Below are positions 34,418 to 44,666 of a stretch of DNA of 52,065 nucleotides, in pieces (the stretch's first letter is position 1; every line of letters begins with the position of its first letter). The notes under the pieces are model-generated. The model did not search any database, had not been told where the DNA came from, and saw only the letters and a program-made list of their open reading frames with translations. The stretch is from the NCBI GenBank assembly GCA_016744905.1, contig JADGDM010000011.1:1-52065 (forward strand), in the 5' to 3' direction. Position numbers and translations under genes: made by a program. Source of the stretch: Sulfurimonadaceae bacterium. Its GTDB lineage: Bacteria; Campylobacterota; Campylobacteria; Campylobacterales; Sulfurimonadaceae.

Positions 34418-34843
34418 TTATTCTTTCTCTTCACTTTTTATAGGCACTTTTTTACTGTTATTTAAAGCAGGAGTCTCTGAGTTATTGTGTTTCATTTTAG
34501 ATTCCCCCTCAAAAATACCATGAGATTCGATAATAAATTCTGTAGAGGTAATAGAACCCATCACTTTACCATCCGTCTTTATTTCTACTCTATTGGCTTC
34601 AACTGAACCTTCTACAGTGCCTTGAATAACAATATTATTTGTACTAACCTGACCCTTAATACTTCCATTTTTACCAACAGTTATATTATTTTTAGAGTTG
34701 ATGATTCCATCAAAATGACCGTCTACGTAGAGGTTACACTCAAGATTCATTTCACCATTGAGAGTTGCACCTTCGGTAATGATGGTAGTGTTGTCGCTCC
34801 CGGTTGTTGGTGCGCTGTTATCGCTGTGATTAAAGATAGCCAT
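34418..34843 (-). CDS. ccmA: Bactofilin (polymer-forming cytoskeletal protein), CcmA-type
   Basis: A 141-aa bactofilin that would polymerise at the inner membrane and organise peptidoglycan remodelling for cell shape. The right-handed beta-helix core runs from about residue 20 to 115 with short Val/Ile/Gly-rich turns (TIITEGATLNGEMNL, VDGHFDGIINSKNNITVG, NIVIQGTVEGSVEANRVEI) flanked by polar tails. The ATG lies 97 bases inside the 3' end of the upstream M23 peptidase gene, in another frame. That start is supported by AAAGGAG about 11 bases before it, written within the peptidase codons for FEKEKKVPW. In Helicobacter, CcmA works with Csd-type M23 peptidases in helical shape, so the pair here likely does the same. 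Confidence 0.92.
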   Translation of the reverse strand: MAIFNHSDNSAPTTGSDNTTIITEGATLNGEMNLECNLYVDGHFDGIINSKNNITVGKNGSIKGQVSTNNIVIQGTVEGSVEANRVEIKTDGKVMGSITSTEFIIESHGIFEGESKMKHNNSETPALNNSKKVPIKSEEKE

Positions 34844-35700
34844 GGGACTTTTTTCTCCTTTTCGAAAATTTGATTATAATTGGCATAGGTCCATTTGATA
34901 AACCAAAATGGATTCAGAGCGCGCTGAACAAAGCGCACCTCATAATGAAGATGTGGACCATTACTCATACCACTATTTCCTGTATAGCCAACCAGATCAC
35001 CCTTTGCAACAAAGGTACCTGATTTGATTGCAACCTTACTTAGATGGCCATAGAGTGTTTTAAAACCATAGTTATGATCTAAGATAATTAATTTACCATA
35101 GCCACTAGACTTATGAGGGCCTGCAAACTCTACAATCGCATCTGAAGGTGCATAAATAGGCGTATTCATTTTTGCTTTCATATCAGAGCCACGATGAAAT
35201 TCACGTCGATTAAGTGTTGGATGTTCTCTATATCCAAAGCGACTCGTAATCCCTTTGTACTCAATAGGTGAGCCGTTAGGAATATGTTGCATTATTAAAT
35301 TCATCTGTGCAGAAGAGAGCTTGGCGATGTCTACGCGCTGTGTTAAAGAGCTGGTTTCAGGATGTGATAAACCGATAAGTTCTTCAATGTCATTTAACTT
35401 ATCACTCACCACCAAAAGTTCATCTTTTTTATCGTCAAGATGTTGTTGTTTGTCTAAAATAGAGGCTATTAGCTCTTCGTTTTTACTATTAAGTGCATCT
35501 AAATTTGCTTCTAACTCTACTTTTTTCACAGAGATACTATCCACTTCTAGGTCTAAATAAACAATGATTCCACCACCGACGACAAAAATTCCAATAATAA
35601 AAAGAGCACTATAAAGTAGTATTTTTTTTATGACCTTATGTAAATTAAGTTGTTTCACGCCATGATCATCGTGAATGGTTATTGTAAAGTGATTATCCAT
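34747..35700 (-). CDS. M23-family peptidoglycan endopeptidase (Csd1-like)
   Basis: A 317-aa LytM/M23 zinc endopeptidase anchored by one N-terminal membrane helix (ILLYSALFIIGIFVVGGGII), followed by a coiled coil (about residues 55-120) and the peptidase domain. Zinc ligands are visible: His and Asp in EFHRGSDMKAKM and HxH in NGPHLHYEVRF. After the domain come NPFWFIKWTYANYNQIFEKE and a tail that shares DNA with ccmA. The genetic and likely functional partner is that bactofilin; the peptidase would cut cross-links to set cell curvature. It starts one base before the folC stop (shared base at 35700). A specific csd1/csd2 orthology call needs a tree. Confidence 0.9.
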   Translation of the reverse strand: MDNHFTITIHDDHGVKQLNLHKVIKKILLYSALFIIGIFVVGGGIIVYLDLEVDSISVKKVELEANLDALNSKNEELIASILDKQQHLDDKKDELLVVSDKLNDIEELIGLSHPETSSLTQRVDIAKLSSAQMNLIMQHIPNGSPIEYKGITSRFGYREHPTLNRREFHRGSDMKAKMNTPIYAPSDAIVEFAGPHKSSGYGKLIILDHNYGFKTLYGHLSKVAIKSGTFVAKGDLVGYTGNSGMSNGPHLHYEVRFVQRALNPFWFIKWTYANYNQIFEKEKKVPWLSLITAITAHQQPGATTLPSLPKVQLSMVK

Positions 35701-36896
35701 TATTTTTTGTACTGCTTTAAAAAGGCTTCGACCACACTAAATGAGCCAAAGACCAAGTACGTCTCTTCCTTATCTATTTCATTAAATATTTTATGTTTTA
35801 TCTGTAAAGAGTTCAAGGCAGATTCTATAAGATCTTGCTTCTCTATTCTATTATCGTCAACTTTCAAAATTTCTACATGTTTAATGATAGGTTTTAATGT
35901 TGCCAATATTGCTTTATATGCCTTATCTTCAAAGCTATTATAAACCAAAATGACTTTACGCCCATGAAATGAGGACAATATTGCCTCACTTGCTAAGAGA
36001 TTGTGTCCCACATCGACACATATATTTTTTTCAATCCAACTTTGACGACCAAAAAGTTTAGCCTCTTTAAAGTCGTTATAATTAATCTGAATATCTAAAA
36101 GACGAAGGGCACTACAAACTAAAGCAAGATTTTCTTCTATATATGCTGGTAACTTTTCTTCATAACAAAACTTTTCTAGTGCTAAAATATCTTCAGAACC
36201 AAGCAATGTTTCTACATCAAAAAGACGACAATTTTGTGTATCACTAATCGTATCTGCAATCTCTAAAACAATCTCATGTTTCTGTTTCCCAATCAACGCT
36301 TGTTGACGCATTGAACGTAGTTTTGTTGAAGCAATATCCTCTAGTGAACTGCCTAAAAAAGCCTCATGGTCAAAATCAATAGGCGTAAAAATAGAGAGCT
36401 CTTTTTCAAAAACATTGGTAGCATCAAATTCACCACCCAAACCAGCTTCTAAAACAACAAAGTCACATGTTTCATAAACAAACATGGCTAGAAGTGTGGT
36501 GTACTCAAAATAACTCAGTGACTCAGATGTTTCTACGCTTAAAAGGCTTTGCAGTTTTTGATGCGCTTGATTTAAAAGTGCTTCTGAACTGTCTTCACCA
36601 TCGATCCAAATACGTTCATTAAATTCTAAGATATGTGGAGAGCTATAATGCCCCACACTATAGCCAGACTTATACAAGGCCGTACTTAGATAACGCCCTG
36701 TTGTTCCCTTACCATTTGTTCCAACAACATGAATAATACGAGGAACTTTTAGATGGTCTTTAATTTCAGCGTAGGCATTAGGCATACGCTCCAAATCTAT
36801 TTTAGTATAGTAAAGTGGTTTATTTTCTAAAAAAGTATTAAGCCTGTGGTTCAACGCGATTACGTCCATTGTCTTTGGCAGCATAAAGCTGTTCAT
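35700..36896 (-). CDS. folC: Folylpolyglutamate synthase / dihydrofolate synthase
   Basis: ATP-dependent Mur-ligase-family enzyme of folate synthesis, up to 398 aa. The P-loop is in RIIHVVGTNGKGTTGRYLS, followed by SVGHYSSPHILEFNERI, then FVVLEAGLGGEFDATNVF and TPIDFDHEAFLGSSLEDIA. The 5' end overlaps the upstream GGDEF gene. The longest frame starts at ATG 36896; ATG 36869 and TTG 36854 are also possible and would give the usual short N-terminus before LNTFLENKPLYYTKIDLERMP. I see no strong ribosome site to decide. It starts downstream of, and overlapping, the diguanylate cyclase gene. Confidence 0.92.
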   Translation of the reverse strand: MNSFMLPKTMDVIALNHRLNTFLENKPLYYTKIDLERMPNAYAEIKDHLKVPRIIHVVGTNGKGTTGRYLSTALYKSGYSVGHYSSPHILEFNERIWIDGEDSSEALLNQAHQKLQSLLSVETSESLSYFEYTTLLAMFVYETCDFVVLEAGLGGEFDATNVFEKELSIFTPIDFDHEAFLGSSLEDIASTKLRSMRQQALIGKQKHEIVLEIADTISDTQNCRLFDVETLLGSEDILALEKFCYEEKLPAYIEENLALVCSALRLLDIQINYNDFKEAKLFGRQSWIEKNICVDVGHNLLASEAILSSFHGRKVILVYNSFEDKAYKAILATLKPIIKHVEILKVDDNRIEKQDLIESALNSLQIKHKIFNEIDKEETYLVFGSFSVVEAFLKQYKK

Positions 36897-38385
36897 CAGC
36901 CGAATCTAAACTCTCTTTTTGACTCGAAAACTGTTTTCTGTGAGAGACACCTCCACTGACAGTTACATCAATACGCTGCCCCTTATACATAAACTTTGTA
37001 GACTGAACACTTTTACGTACCTTTTCTGCAAATATCAATGCACCTGGAAGCTCAGAATTACTTAAAATAACCAAGAACTCTTCTCCACCAAAACGACCAA
37101 CCACATCTACATTACGGGCTTTAGATTGTAAAACCTTGGCAAAGCCAGCAAGAACAGCGTCTCCTGCATCATGACCATAGGTATCATTTACATTTTTGAA
37201 AAGATCAATATCAAACATCACTAAAGAGTAATCACGTCCATAACGTTCAAATTCACCCTCTTTTATCTTAAGATATTCATCCAAAGCACGTCGATTCGCA
37301 AGTTTTGTTAAAAAATCTTCTTTAGAAGCTTCTTTTGCTTCTTGTAGCTCTTTTTCTAAAATAGAAATACGATTGCCCATATCCTGAAGTTCTTTATTAT
37401 GCGTTTTAAGATCCACGCCTAAAGCCGCTGTTTGCTCTTCTAAATTCACTGCAATAGAGTAAAGCTTTTTATGCGCAACACTAAAATCACTCACCGCTTC
37501 AACATCAAATTTTTCTAAATCTTTTTTAATAGCTTGAATCTCTACTGTTGAAGTATCCGTGCGTTCAATTAAAGAGATAAGTTGGTGAGAGAGTTTATCT
37601 AAGACAATATCAAGAGATTGGACCATCTCTTTAACAGAGGCTTTATCTAAGGCAATACGTAAACTGATAGCCTCTTTTACCTCATAAGCCATGGACTTAG
37701 ACGTTAGAAGTTCAGGATCTTTTCTAAGTGTATCGGTCACATTAGCTATTTCATCATTGGCACTAGAAGCGATAGAAGGAACCAAAGATGCGATTAAAAG
37801 TTTAGAGGCCAATGTAAAACTCTGTTCTACTTTTGCCTCAGCAGAGAATCCACTTAAATTAATACCATTAATAGTACTTTTAAGATCTTTACTATTGACC
37901 TTAGTTACCTTAGATAATTTTTGTAAAAATGTATCATCATACGTCGTCAAAAAGTTCATCCAAAGTTGGCGATAGTTGTCTAATTTTGTCGAATCAGCCC
38001 CATTATCTAAACCATCTGCAGTTTTTGAACTGAGTTCACTTACCTCTTTATTATGTAAAACACCACTCACACTTAAAATGCGTTTAAGCAGTTGAGACTG
38101 AGATTCGATAAGTTTGGCACTGTTACTTGGGTTCATGCGATTGAGTTTAGAGACTATAAAACGTAACAACTCATCAATCGTTTTAATGCGATATTGCTTA
38201 AGTTCTTCTTGATACTTTTTATCAAGATTATTGACATGTTTATCAATTTGATTACAGTCTGCAACCAATATCCCCGCAATTTGAGCCTCTTTACAAAAAG
38301 CCTCAGCATAAAAATCAGGCGTTAAAAGTTTATTCTCTTTTTTAATACGCTCAACTGCTTTTTTAATAATTACATTAATTGTCAT
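36838..38385 (-). CDS. GGDEF diguanylate cyclase with a long helical N-terminal region
   Basis: A ~515-aa soluble protein with no membrane segments. Residues ~1-330 are helical, Lys/Glu/Ser-rich and of no family I recognise; a coiled coil (EEQTAALGVDLKTHNKELQD onward) leads into a GGDEF domain with DFLTKLANRRALDEYL, the intact active site GRFGGEEFLVIL and an I-site RNVD five residues before it, so it should make cyclic di-GMP and be product-inhibited. The start is ATG 38385, directly behind a GGAGAG ribosome site; an in-frame GTG at 38403 is less likely. It overlaps lptE by 11 bases and folC by up to 59 bases. The N-terminal region presumably senses a cytoplasmic signal. Confidence 0.9.
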   Translation of the reverse strand: MTINVIIKKAVERIKKENKLLTPDFYAEAFCKEAQIAGILVADCNQIDKHVNNLDKKYQEELKQYRIKTIDELLRFIVSKLNRMNPSNSAKLIESQSQLLKRILSVSGVLHNKEVSELSSKTADGLDNGADSTKLDNYRQLWMNFLTTYDDTFLQKLSKVTKVNSKDLKSTINGINLSGFSAEAKVEQSFTLASKLLIASLVPSIASSANDEIANVTDTLRKDPELLTSKSMAYEVKEAISLRIALDKASVKEMVQSLDIVLDKLSHQLISLIERTDTSTVEIQAIKKDLEKFDVEAVSDFSVAHKKLYSIAVNLEEQTAALGVDLKTHNKELQDMGNRISILEKELQEAKEASKEDFLTKLANRRALDEYLKIKEGEFERYGRDYSLVMFDIDLFKNVNDTYGHDAGDAVLAGFAKVLQSKARNVDVVGRFGGEEFLVILSNSELPGALIFAEKVRKSVQSTKFMYKGQRIDVTVSGGVSHRKQFSSQKESLDSADEQLYAAKDNGRNRVEPQA

Positions 38386-38905
38386 GATCTCTCCTACTTC
38401 CACTCGCAGCTACTTGCGCAACAAAACTATCAATCGCTTTTTGAGATCCAAAATTAATCGCCTCAAAACGTGACTGATCCGACACGACAGCATTTGGCTC
38501 AATGGCAAAATCATAGGTACCTTGAGCGGTAAATACTTTTGAACTCTCTTTATCTGTTTTAGTAATTTTCAATGTTATTGTAGCACGATATGAGATGACA
38601 TAACCATTACTGTCGTATTGAAGTGGAACAAAACTCATAGATGAGAATAAAATATCCAAATGTGTTGTTGAAAAACTTCGTGTGCTCAAAGAAGATTTAA
38701 AACGTTTAATAATAGCACTATCAACAGCATCTTTAATAATAACACTGTTTTCTGGGAACTTAAGATCAACAGTAACATGCGTACTAACACGCTCACCCAT
38801 TACTGACTTAGCGTAGGTAGAACTTGGACGATATCCACATGAAGAGAGCAGTAGAAAAATAGAAAAGATGCTAAAAAATAATTTTCCTTTTTTTAACATC
38901 TTCAT
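38375..38905 (-). CDS. lptE: LPS-assembly lipoprotein LptE-like
   Basis: A 176-aa lipoprotein with a classic lipobox, FLLLSSCGYRPSS, the cysteine being about residue 23. The mature part matches the LptE pattern of a GYRP start, alternating beta strands (THVTVDLKFPENSVIIKDAV, YRATITLKITKTDKESSKVF) and a short helix. LptE partners the LptD translocon in placing LPS in the outer membrane. It starts three bases after leuS ends. LptE is weakly conserved in sequence, so the name rests on lipobox, size, start motif and position next to leuS, a common arrangement. Confidence 0.75.
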   Translation of the reverse strand: MKMLKKGKLFFSIFSIFLLLSSCGYRPSSTYAKSVMGERVSTHVTVDLKFPENSVIIKDAVDSAIIKRFKSSLSTRSFSTTHLDILFSSMSFVPLQYDSNGYVISYRATITLKITKTDKESSKVFTAQGTYDFAIEPNAVVSDQSRFEAINFGSQKAIDSFVAQVAASGSRRDHDN

Positions 38906-38908
38906 CCT

Positions 38909-41362
38909 TTATCCCTTAACTACAATATTAACCAATTTTTTAGGAACCACAATCTCTTTAACTATCTCTTTACCCTCTAACCATTTTTCTAAGGCGACCT
39001 TAGCTAATGCTAAAATTTCCTCTTTTGAAGCACTAGGACTCACTTCAATTTCTGCACGGTTTTTACCATTAATGGCCACACCCAACATCATCGAATCAAC
39101 CACAAATACTTCATCAAGAACTTTTTGCTCACCTAAGTTGGCGCGTCCAAAGAGTGTATCAGAGAGTTCCCAACAGATGTGCGGAACAATTGGTTCTAAA
39201 ATAGAGAGGATAATCCAATATCCTTCTGTCCACACATCTGAATTTTTCTGTTCATGTAGTGCGTTCATAGCTTCCATCACACCTGCAATAAGCGTGTTAA
39301 ATGTAAACTTATTGGTATAAACATCTTCTGCGCGCTGAAGTGCTTCATATACTTTTTTACGCGCAAACTTCTCTTCTTTACTCAGCGCGCTGTGATCAAT
39401 ACGAGGAATATTTTCACATTTTACTGCATTGCTTGAGCGCTCACTTAAACGTTTTAAAAACTTATGAGATCCCTCAACAGCAGAATCATTCCACTCTAAT
39501 TCTTGTGTTGGAGGGGCTGCAAATAAAATAAACAAGCGCGCTGTATCTGCGCCATATTTTTCAATCAATGCATCAGGATCAACCGTGTTGCCTTTTGACT
39601 TACTCATCTTAGAGCCATCTTTAAGCACCATTCCTTGTGTTAAGAGATGTCCAAAAGGCTCATCATGTTTGATGTAGCCTAAGTCACGAAATACCTTGGT
39701 GAAAAAACGTGCATAAAGTAGATGTAAAATAGCGTGTTCAATCCCACCTACATAATGATCCACATTCATCCAGTAATCTAACTCTTTAACATCAAAAGCC
39801 TTATCTTCTTGAATCGCTTTTGAAGCCGTATAACGTAAAAAGTACCATGAAGATTCAACAAAGGTATCCATTGTATCGGTTTCGCGTTCCGCATCTTTTC
39901 CACATTTTGGACACGCACATGTTTTCCAAGTGGGGTGGTTATAAAGAGGACTTCCCTCACCTGTAAACTCAACATCTTCAGGCAGTATAATAGGTAGATT
40001 TTGTTTCTCTTCCATCACAATTCCACAATCCTCACAGTGAATAAATGGAATCGGCGCACCCCAGTAACGTTGACGAGAAATTCCCCAATCTTTTAACTTG
40101 AAATTGATGACTTTTTTACCAATTTTCTCTTGCTCAAAGTGATAGATAATCGCTGGTTGTGCTTTTGTAGATTTCTGCCCATCAAACTGTCCAGAGTTAA
40201 ATAAAACGCCTGCATCTGTAAAAGCTTTTTCGCTTACATCAACATCTGCGTCTTTTGGTTTGATCACAGCGTTTACTTCTAAATCATACATCTTTGCAAA
40301 ATCATAATCTCTATCATCATGTGCAGGAACCGCCATAACCGCACCAGAACCATAATCCATCAAGACAAAATTTGCTACCCATACCGGCACTGATTTACCT
40401 GTTAATGGATGAAGTACGTTAATATTTAGCGCAACCCCTGATTTCTCTTTTTGTCGATCAATTGAGCTGGCATTTTTCATTTTTTTGATTGCCAGCGCGC
40501 TAGACTCATCTAAAAGATTGTTATCTAACATATACGTCACGATATCATGCTCAGGAGCCAATGCCGTATAACTCACACCATAAATAGTATCAGGGCGGGT
40601 AGTAAAGACATCAAATTTCTCAAAAGAGTTATTTAATTTTGCCTTAGAATCTTCATCAAAATGAAGATCAAATTCTAAGCCACTTGATTTGCCAATCCAG
40701 TTCTCTTGCATCGTCAAAACTTGTGAAGGCCAACCCTCTTTTAGTTTGTCCAAATCTTGCAGTAACTCGTCTGCGTAATCAGAGATCTTCAAGTAGTACT
40801 GATTCATCTCTTTTTTAACAACCTCAGTGTCACATCTCCAACAACAGCCATCCACTACTTGTTCGTTGGCTAAAACAGTTTGATCATGAGGACACCAGTT
40901 TAGAGAGGCTTTTTTTCTATATAAAAGACCCTTCTCATACATATCAATAATAAAGCCCTGTTCAAACTTGGTGTAAAGTTCATCACTGGTTGCAAACTCA
41001 CGCTCTTTAGAAAAAGACAGACCTAATGAAGCCAATTCTGAACGCATATAGTCGATATTTTCGTAGGTCCATTTTTTAGGATGTGCTCCATTTTTAATCG
41101 CTGCATTTTCCGCTGGCATTCCAAAACTGTCCCAACCGATTGGGTGTAAAACATTTTTACCCATCTGGCGGTGATAGCGTGCAAAGGCATCACCAATACT
41201 GTAATTACGGACGTGACCCATATGCAAACGTCCGCTTGGGAATGGAAACATACTTAAAATATATTTTTTATCTTTACTATAATCTTCATGTGGTTCAAAA
41301 CTTCTATTTGCTTCCCAAAAACCTTGCCACTTCTTCTCTATCTCACTTGGGTTATACGTCAT
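38909..41362 (-). CDS. leuS: Leucyl-tRNA synthetase
   Basis: An 817-aa class I aminoacyl-tRNA synthetase. The HIGH-type motif appears in [20 protein letters not shown], the editing (CP1) domain includes [19 protein letters not shown] and [14 protein letters not shown], and the KMSKS motif is in [18 protein letters not shown]. Zinc-type cysteine pairs occur at [15 protein letters not shown] and ACPKCG. The anticodon-binding domain completes the C-terminus. All parts are intact. Followed three bases later by lptE. Three full AGCGCGCT octamers lie in this gene. Confidence 0.97.
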   Translation of the reverse strand: MTYNPSEIEKKWQGFWEANRSFEPHEDYSKDKKYILSMFPFPSGRLHMGHVRNYSIGDAFARYHRQMGKNVLHPIGWDSFGMPAENAAIKNGAHPKKWTYENIDYMRSELASLGLSFSKEREFATSDELYTKFEQGFIIDMYEKGLLYRKKASLNWCPHDQTVLANEQVVDGCCWRCDTEVVKKEMNQYYLKISDYADELLQDLDKLKEGWPSQVLTMQENWIGKSSGLEFDLHFDEDSKAKLNNSFEKFDVFTTRPDTIYGVSYTALAPEHDIVTYMLDNNLLDESSALAIKKMKNASSIDRQKEKSGVALNINVLHPLTGKSVPVWVANFVLMDYGSGAVMAVPAHDDRDYDFAKMYDLEVNAVIKPKDADVDVSEKAFTDAGVLFNSGQFDGQKSTKAQPAIIYHFEQEKIGKKVINFKLKDWGISRQRYWGAPIPFIHCEDCGIVMEEKQNLPIILPEDVEFTGEGSPLYNHPTWKTCACPKCGKDAERETDTMDTFVESSWYFLRYTASKAIQEDKAFDVKELDYWMNVDHYVGGIEHAILHLLYARFFTKVFRDLGYIKHDEPFGHLLTQGMVLKDGSKMSKSKGNTVDPDALIEKYGADTARLFILFAAPPTQELEWNDSAVEGSHKFLKRLSERSSNAVKCENIPRIDHSALSKEEKFARKKVYEALQRAEDVYTNKFTFNTLIAGVMEAMNALHEQKNSDVWTEGYWIILSILEPIVPHICWELSDTLFGRANLGEQKVLDEVFVVDSMMLGVAINGKNRAEIEVSPSASKEEILALAKVALEKWLEGKEIVKEIVVPKKLVNIVVKG

Positions 41363-41409
41363 TCATAATTCCTAAAATAATTTTTTAGAAAACTTCCTCA
41401 GAAATCTAC

Positions 41410-41436
41410 TAAAAAATCACTCAGCGCTCTAGCGCT
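41410..41436 (-). terminator. Probable intrinsic terminator after the DUF6394 gene
   Basis: On the minus strand AGCGC-TAGA-GCGCT forms a 5-bp G/C stem with a four-base loop, followed after a few bases by a run of six T. It lies just after the stop of the small membrane protein gene and before leuS, so it would separate the secDF group from the leuS group. Confidence 0.55.
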
Positions 41437-41448
41437 AAGAATGAATCG

Positions 41449-41787
41449 TTAATACTCTTCGTGACTTTTAAGACTCTCAATGAAAACCAATCCCATTGAA
41501 AATAGGTTTGCAATCAATGCACCAATAGCCAATGCTACAGCCCATGACTCATTTCCAGCCAACTCAAAGTAGATAAAAGCAGGAATAAGGTGCAGATCTG
41601 CTACCAATGAACTTGCCAAAAGTTCCGCTGCTAAAAGGTTTCTAACTCCAATTTTTAAAATTGTTGAAATTAAATTTAAACTTGCAGCAACAAAAAGTGC
41701 CACTGACGTATGCTCATATAAAAAGCCTGCTGTTGATGTCAAACTCATTAGTGAGAAAAATATATATACTACCTTACCCCAATCCAT
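41449..41787 (-). CDS. Small membrane protein, DUF6394-like
   Basis: A 112-aa protein with about four hydrophobic segments: KVVYIFFSLMSLTSTAGFLY, VALFVAASLNLISTIL, ADLHLIPAFIYFEL and WAVALAIGALIANLFSMGLV. I take it as the DUF6394-type protein often seen in Sulfurimonas-like genomes, from memory of its opening MDWGKVVY and the NLLAAELLASSLVADLHL stretch. No function is known. It lies downstream of secF on the same strand with a terminator behind it. Confidence 0.6.
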   Translation of the reverse strand: MDWGKVVYIFFSLMSLTSTAGFLYEHTSVALFVAASLNLISTILKIGVRNLLAAELLASSLVADLHLIPAFIYFELAGNESWAVALAIGALIANLFSMGLVFIESLKSHEEY

Positions 41788-41834
41788 ACCTACTCCTTAA
41801 AATTCATCTGTTTTTTTATGGTTTCAAGGAACGA

Positions 41835-42806
41835 TTAAATCGTTCCTTGCTCGAACTGTGAACGCATTTTCTCTTTTTCTACTTCGCGCTTTGACTTTTC
41901 AGCCAACTTTAGACGGAAGTTTTTGATGTTAAATCCAAGTCCTAAAAGGATAGGAGAAGCAACAAAAATAGAGGAGTACGTTCCGACAACCACACCAACA
42001 AGTAGTGTAAATGCAAATGAGTGAATAATCTCTCCACCAAAAGCAAACAGTGTCAATACAACAAAGAAAGTAGTTAGTGAGGTCAGTGTTGTACGTGAAA
42101 GTGTACGCGTAACTGACTCATTGATAACCTCTCTAAGTTCTGTACTTTTAGATGTTGTAATTCCCTCTCTAATTCTATCAAAAACGATAATTGTATCATT
42201 CAGCGAATATCCAAGAATTGTCAGCAATGCTGCTAAAACATCAAGATTTACATCAATCTGGAAAAGTGCCAGCGCGCCAAGTGCAATAGAAATATCATGA
42301 ATCAAAGCGACAATTGACGAGAGTGCAAATCTCCACTCAAATCTAAATGCTACGTACATCAAAATACCTAATGTTGCCAGCAACATAGACATGATACCTT
42401 TCTCACGTAACTCAGACCCGACTTTTGGCCCCACAATGTCCACACGACGAATCTCAAAATCACCTGTACCGGCCAACTCTTTACGTGCCAAATCACCCAC
42501 ATCAACTGCCATCGAATCAGATGATGTTTTAAGACGAATAATAACTTCCTCAGGTGAACCAAATTCAGTAATACTAGAGCCTTCAAAAACAGCATTTGCT
42601 TTGAGCTTTGCGCGCATTTCATCAATAGGTGCGGCCTCTTTGTACTGAACCTGAACAATAGTTCCACCAGCAAAGTCGACACCATAGTTTAGCCCATTAA
42701 AAGCAAGAAGCGCGTACGATGAAAGTACCACAAAGATAGATAAAAACATAGCCATCTTTGACTTGCCCATGAAATTAAATGTTCTTGTATATCTAAAAAA
42801 TTCCAT
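41835..42806 (-). CDS. secF: Protein translocase subunit SecF
   Basis: A 323-aa RND-like subunit that, with SecD, uses the proton gradient to pull exported proteins through SecYEG. The first helix is followed by the SecF signature NGLNYGVDFAGGTIVQVQY; the membrane part has ALAALFQID/VNLDVLAALLTILGYSLND and TIIVFDRIREGI, then SVTRTLSRTTLTSLTTFFVV. Six helices can be traced. It begins on the last base of the secD stop. The C-terminal tail is short and charged. Confidence 0.96.
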   Translation of the reverse strand: MEFFRYTRTFNFMGKSKMAMFLSIFVVLSSYALLAFNGLNYGVDFAGGTIVQVQYKEAAPIDEMRAKLKANAVFEGSSITEFGSPEEVIIRLKTSSDSMAVDVGDLARKELAGTGDFEIRRVDIVGPKVGSELREKGIMSMLLATLGILMYVAFRFEWRFALSSIVALIHDISIALGALALFQIDVNLDVLAALLTILGYSLNDTIIVFDRIREGITTSKSTELREVINESVTRTLSRTTLTSLTTFFVVLTLFAFGGEIIHSFAFTLLVGVVVGTYSSIFVASPILLGLGFNIKNFRLKLAEKSKREVEKEKMRSQFEQGTI

Positions 42807-44383
42807 TATTTAGTTCCCTCTACGCCAAACCATTTTTTAACGTTTTGACCTTTTTTGATACGGCCCTCTAACATTTCATAAACACCATGTGTTCCCAGAA
42901 TTGCTGTGAGCATAGACGCCAAAATACCGATACTTATCGTAATCGCAAAACCTTTAATCGCACCTGTTCCATAAGCATACAGAACCACGGCTGCGATCAG
43001 TGTTGTGATGTTTGCATCAAGAATAGCGCGCATCGCATTTGAGTAACCCTCTTCAATCGCTTTGTGAATCGAACTGCCTGAGTAGATCAACTCTCTAATA
43101 CGCTCAGAGATAATGACATTGGCATCAACAGCCATACCAACGGTTAAGACGATACCTGCCATACCTGGAAGTGTTAAGGTTGCGCCAAATAGTGACATTA
43201 CCGCTAAGATAATAAACAGATTGGCGATCAGTGCAACATTGGCAATAATTCCAGCGCGCTTGTAATAGATAACCATAAAGATAATAACTAAAACAAAACC
43301 ACCTATTAAAGCAATCAGACTTGCTTTAATCGAATCTGCACCCAAACTTGGACCAACACTACGTTTTTCCATTAAGTAGATCGGTGCAAGAAGCGCACCT
43401 GAACGCAAGGCGATGGCTAAGTCATTTGCCCCTTGTGGTGTGTAGTTTCCAGAAATCTGACCACTACCTCCCCCAATACGTTCATTAATAACCGGCGCAG
43501 AGTAAACCTTACCATCTAAAACAATGGCCAAATGGTTCCCTACATTCGCCGCAGTAAAGTCACCAAATATTTGGGCACCCTCAGCGTTTAATGTAAAGTT
43601 AATCACTGGCTTATTATTTTGATCAAATGCCACACCGGCATCTGTCAACATCGAACCATCAAGAATAGGAATCTCTTTGATAAGATGTTTTACTCCCGGT
43701 TGCTCCGCGTCTTCTAAGATGATGTCGCCAAATTTAGCTGCGTCACGTTCATCCATGTTATACACACGCATTTTACGGTCTTCATCAATAGCCATCAACT
43801 CAAGCTTAGCCGCACGTGAGATAAGATCTCTAGCGCGCTGCTCCTCTTCTTGATTTTTGATACCAGGAAGTTCGACCAAGATTTTTTCTTCACCTTGGCG
43901 CGCTACGGTTGGCTCTGCTAATCCAAACTGATCCAGACGGTTACGAATGGTTTCAATTGCTTGATCAATCGCCTGCTTTTTAGTTTTAACAACCTCTTCA
44001 GGAGTAAAACTCACGGCATAATCTAATCCACTATGCGTGATAACAATACCTTCTATCTCAGAAAGTAAGGTATCAATAGCACTTGCATCATCTTCATCAA
44101 GTAGAGCAAAATTCAGAGCTTCATCACCAAAAGTGATTGAATCAAGTAAGATGTCTTCACGCTCACTAAAATGTTTTACACTTGAAGTGATAGACTTGAT
44201 ACGAGACTTAACTGCCTCTTCAGTACGTACACCAAGAAGCATATGCAAACCACCTTGAAGATCAAGTCCCAAGGTAATTTTAGCCCCTTTTTCACTCTGT
44301 GTTAAAGAAGGAAATGAAAAAGCAAGTCCAAAAATAATTGCCGCAGCAAATACGACTATTCGAAAATTAAGCTTCATCCTCAT
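42806..44383 (-). CDS. secD: Protein translocase subunit SecD
   Basis: The larger partner of SecF, about 525 aa. The signature [14 protein letters not shown] follows the first helix; the periplasmic P1 region includes the Asn/Gln-rich [20 protein letters not shown], and the membrane part has [21 protein letters not shown] and [20 protein letters not shown] start it at ATG 44383 ([10 protein letters not shown]) or 44377; the longer frame to 44401 would add an unlikely tail inside yajC. It overlaps the yajC stop by 11 to 17 bases. Confidence 0.95.
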   Translation of the reverse strand: MRMKLNFRIVVFAAAIIFGLAFSFPSLTQSEKGAKITLGLDLQGGLHMLLGVRTEEAVKSRIKSITSSVKHFSEREDILLDSITFGDEALNFALLDEDDASAIDTLLSEIEGIVITHSGLDYAVSFTPEEVVKTKKQAIDQAIETIRNRLDQFGLAEPTVARQGEEKILVELPGIKNQEEEQRARDLISRAAKLELMAIDEDRKMRVYNMDERDAAKFGDIILEDAEQPGVKHLIKEIPILDGSMLTDAGVAFDQNNKPVINFTLNAEGAQIFGDFTAANVGNHLAIVLDGKVYSAPVINERIGGGSGQISGNYTPQGANDLAIALRSGALLAPIYLMEKRSVGPSLGADSIKASLIALIGGFVLVIIFMVIYYKRAGIIANVALIANLFIILAVMSLFGATLTLPGMAGIVLTVGMAVDANVIISERIRELIYSGSSIHKAIEEGYSNAMRAILDANITTLIAAVVLYAYGTGAIKGFAITISIGILASMLTAILGTHGVYEMLEGRIKKGQNVKKWFGVEGTK

Positions 44384-44633
44384 ACTTTCGAGCAATAGCA
44401 TCTTTGGTCATTTTAATCACAGTCTCTTTGTTTAAAAGAACACTAAAATGATCCTCTTCAACTTTTTTGATCTCAACAATAAGACCACCATTTGTTACAA
44501 CCTTAGCCCCTTTTTCAAGTGCCTCAAGCATCTCTTTGTGCTTTTTTTGTTGTGTTTGTTGTGGACGGATGATAACGAAGTACATAATACCAATCAGAAA
44601 GATAAACGGTAAAAGTTGTGAAATGATTTCCAT
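44367..44633 (-). CDS. yajC: Preprotein translocase subunit YajC
   Basis: An 88-aa single-span membrane protein of the SecDF-YajC complex. The helix [20 protein letters not shown] is followed by the usual [20 protein letters not shown] and [18 protein letters not shown]. The ATG at 44633 has an AAGGGA ribosome site about eight bases upstream and a -10 box further up. First gene of the yajC-secD-secF operon. Confidence 0.95.
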   Translation of the reverse strand: MEIISQLLPFIFLIGIMYFVIIRPQQTQQKKHKEMLEALEKGAKVVTNGGLIVEIKKVEEDHFSVLLNKETVIKMTKDAIARKYEDEA

Positions 44634-44666
44634 GTGTGTGGATCCCTTATATAGTAAATTGCCGTG

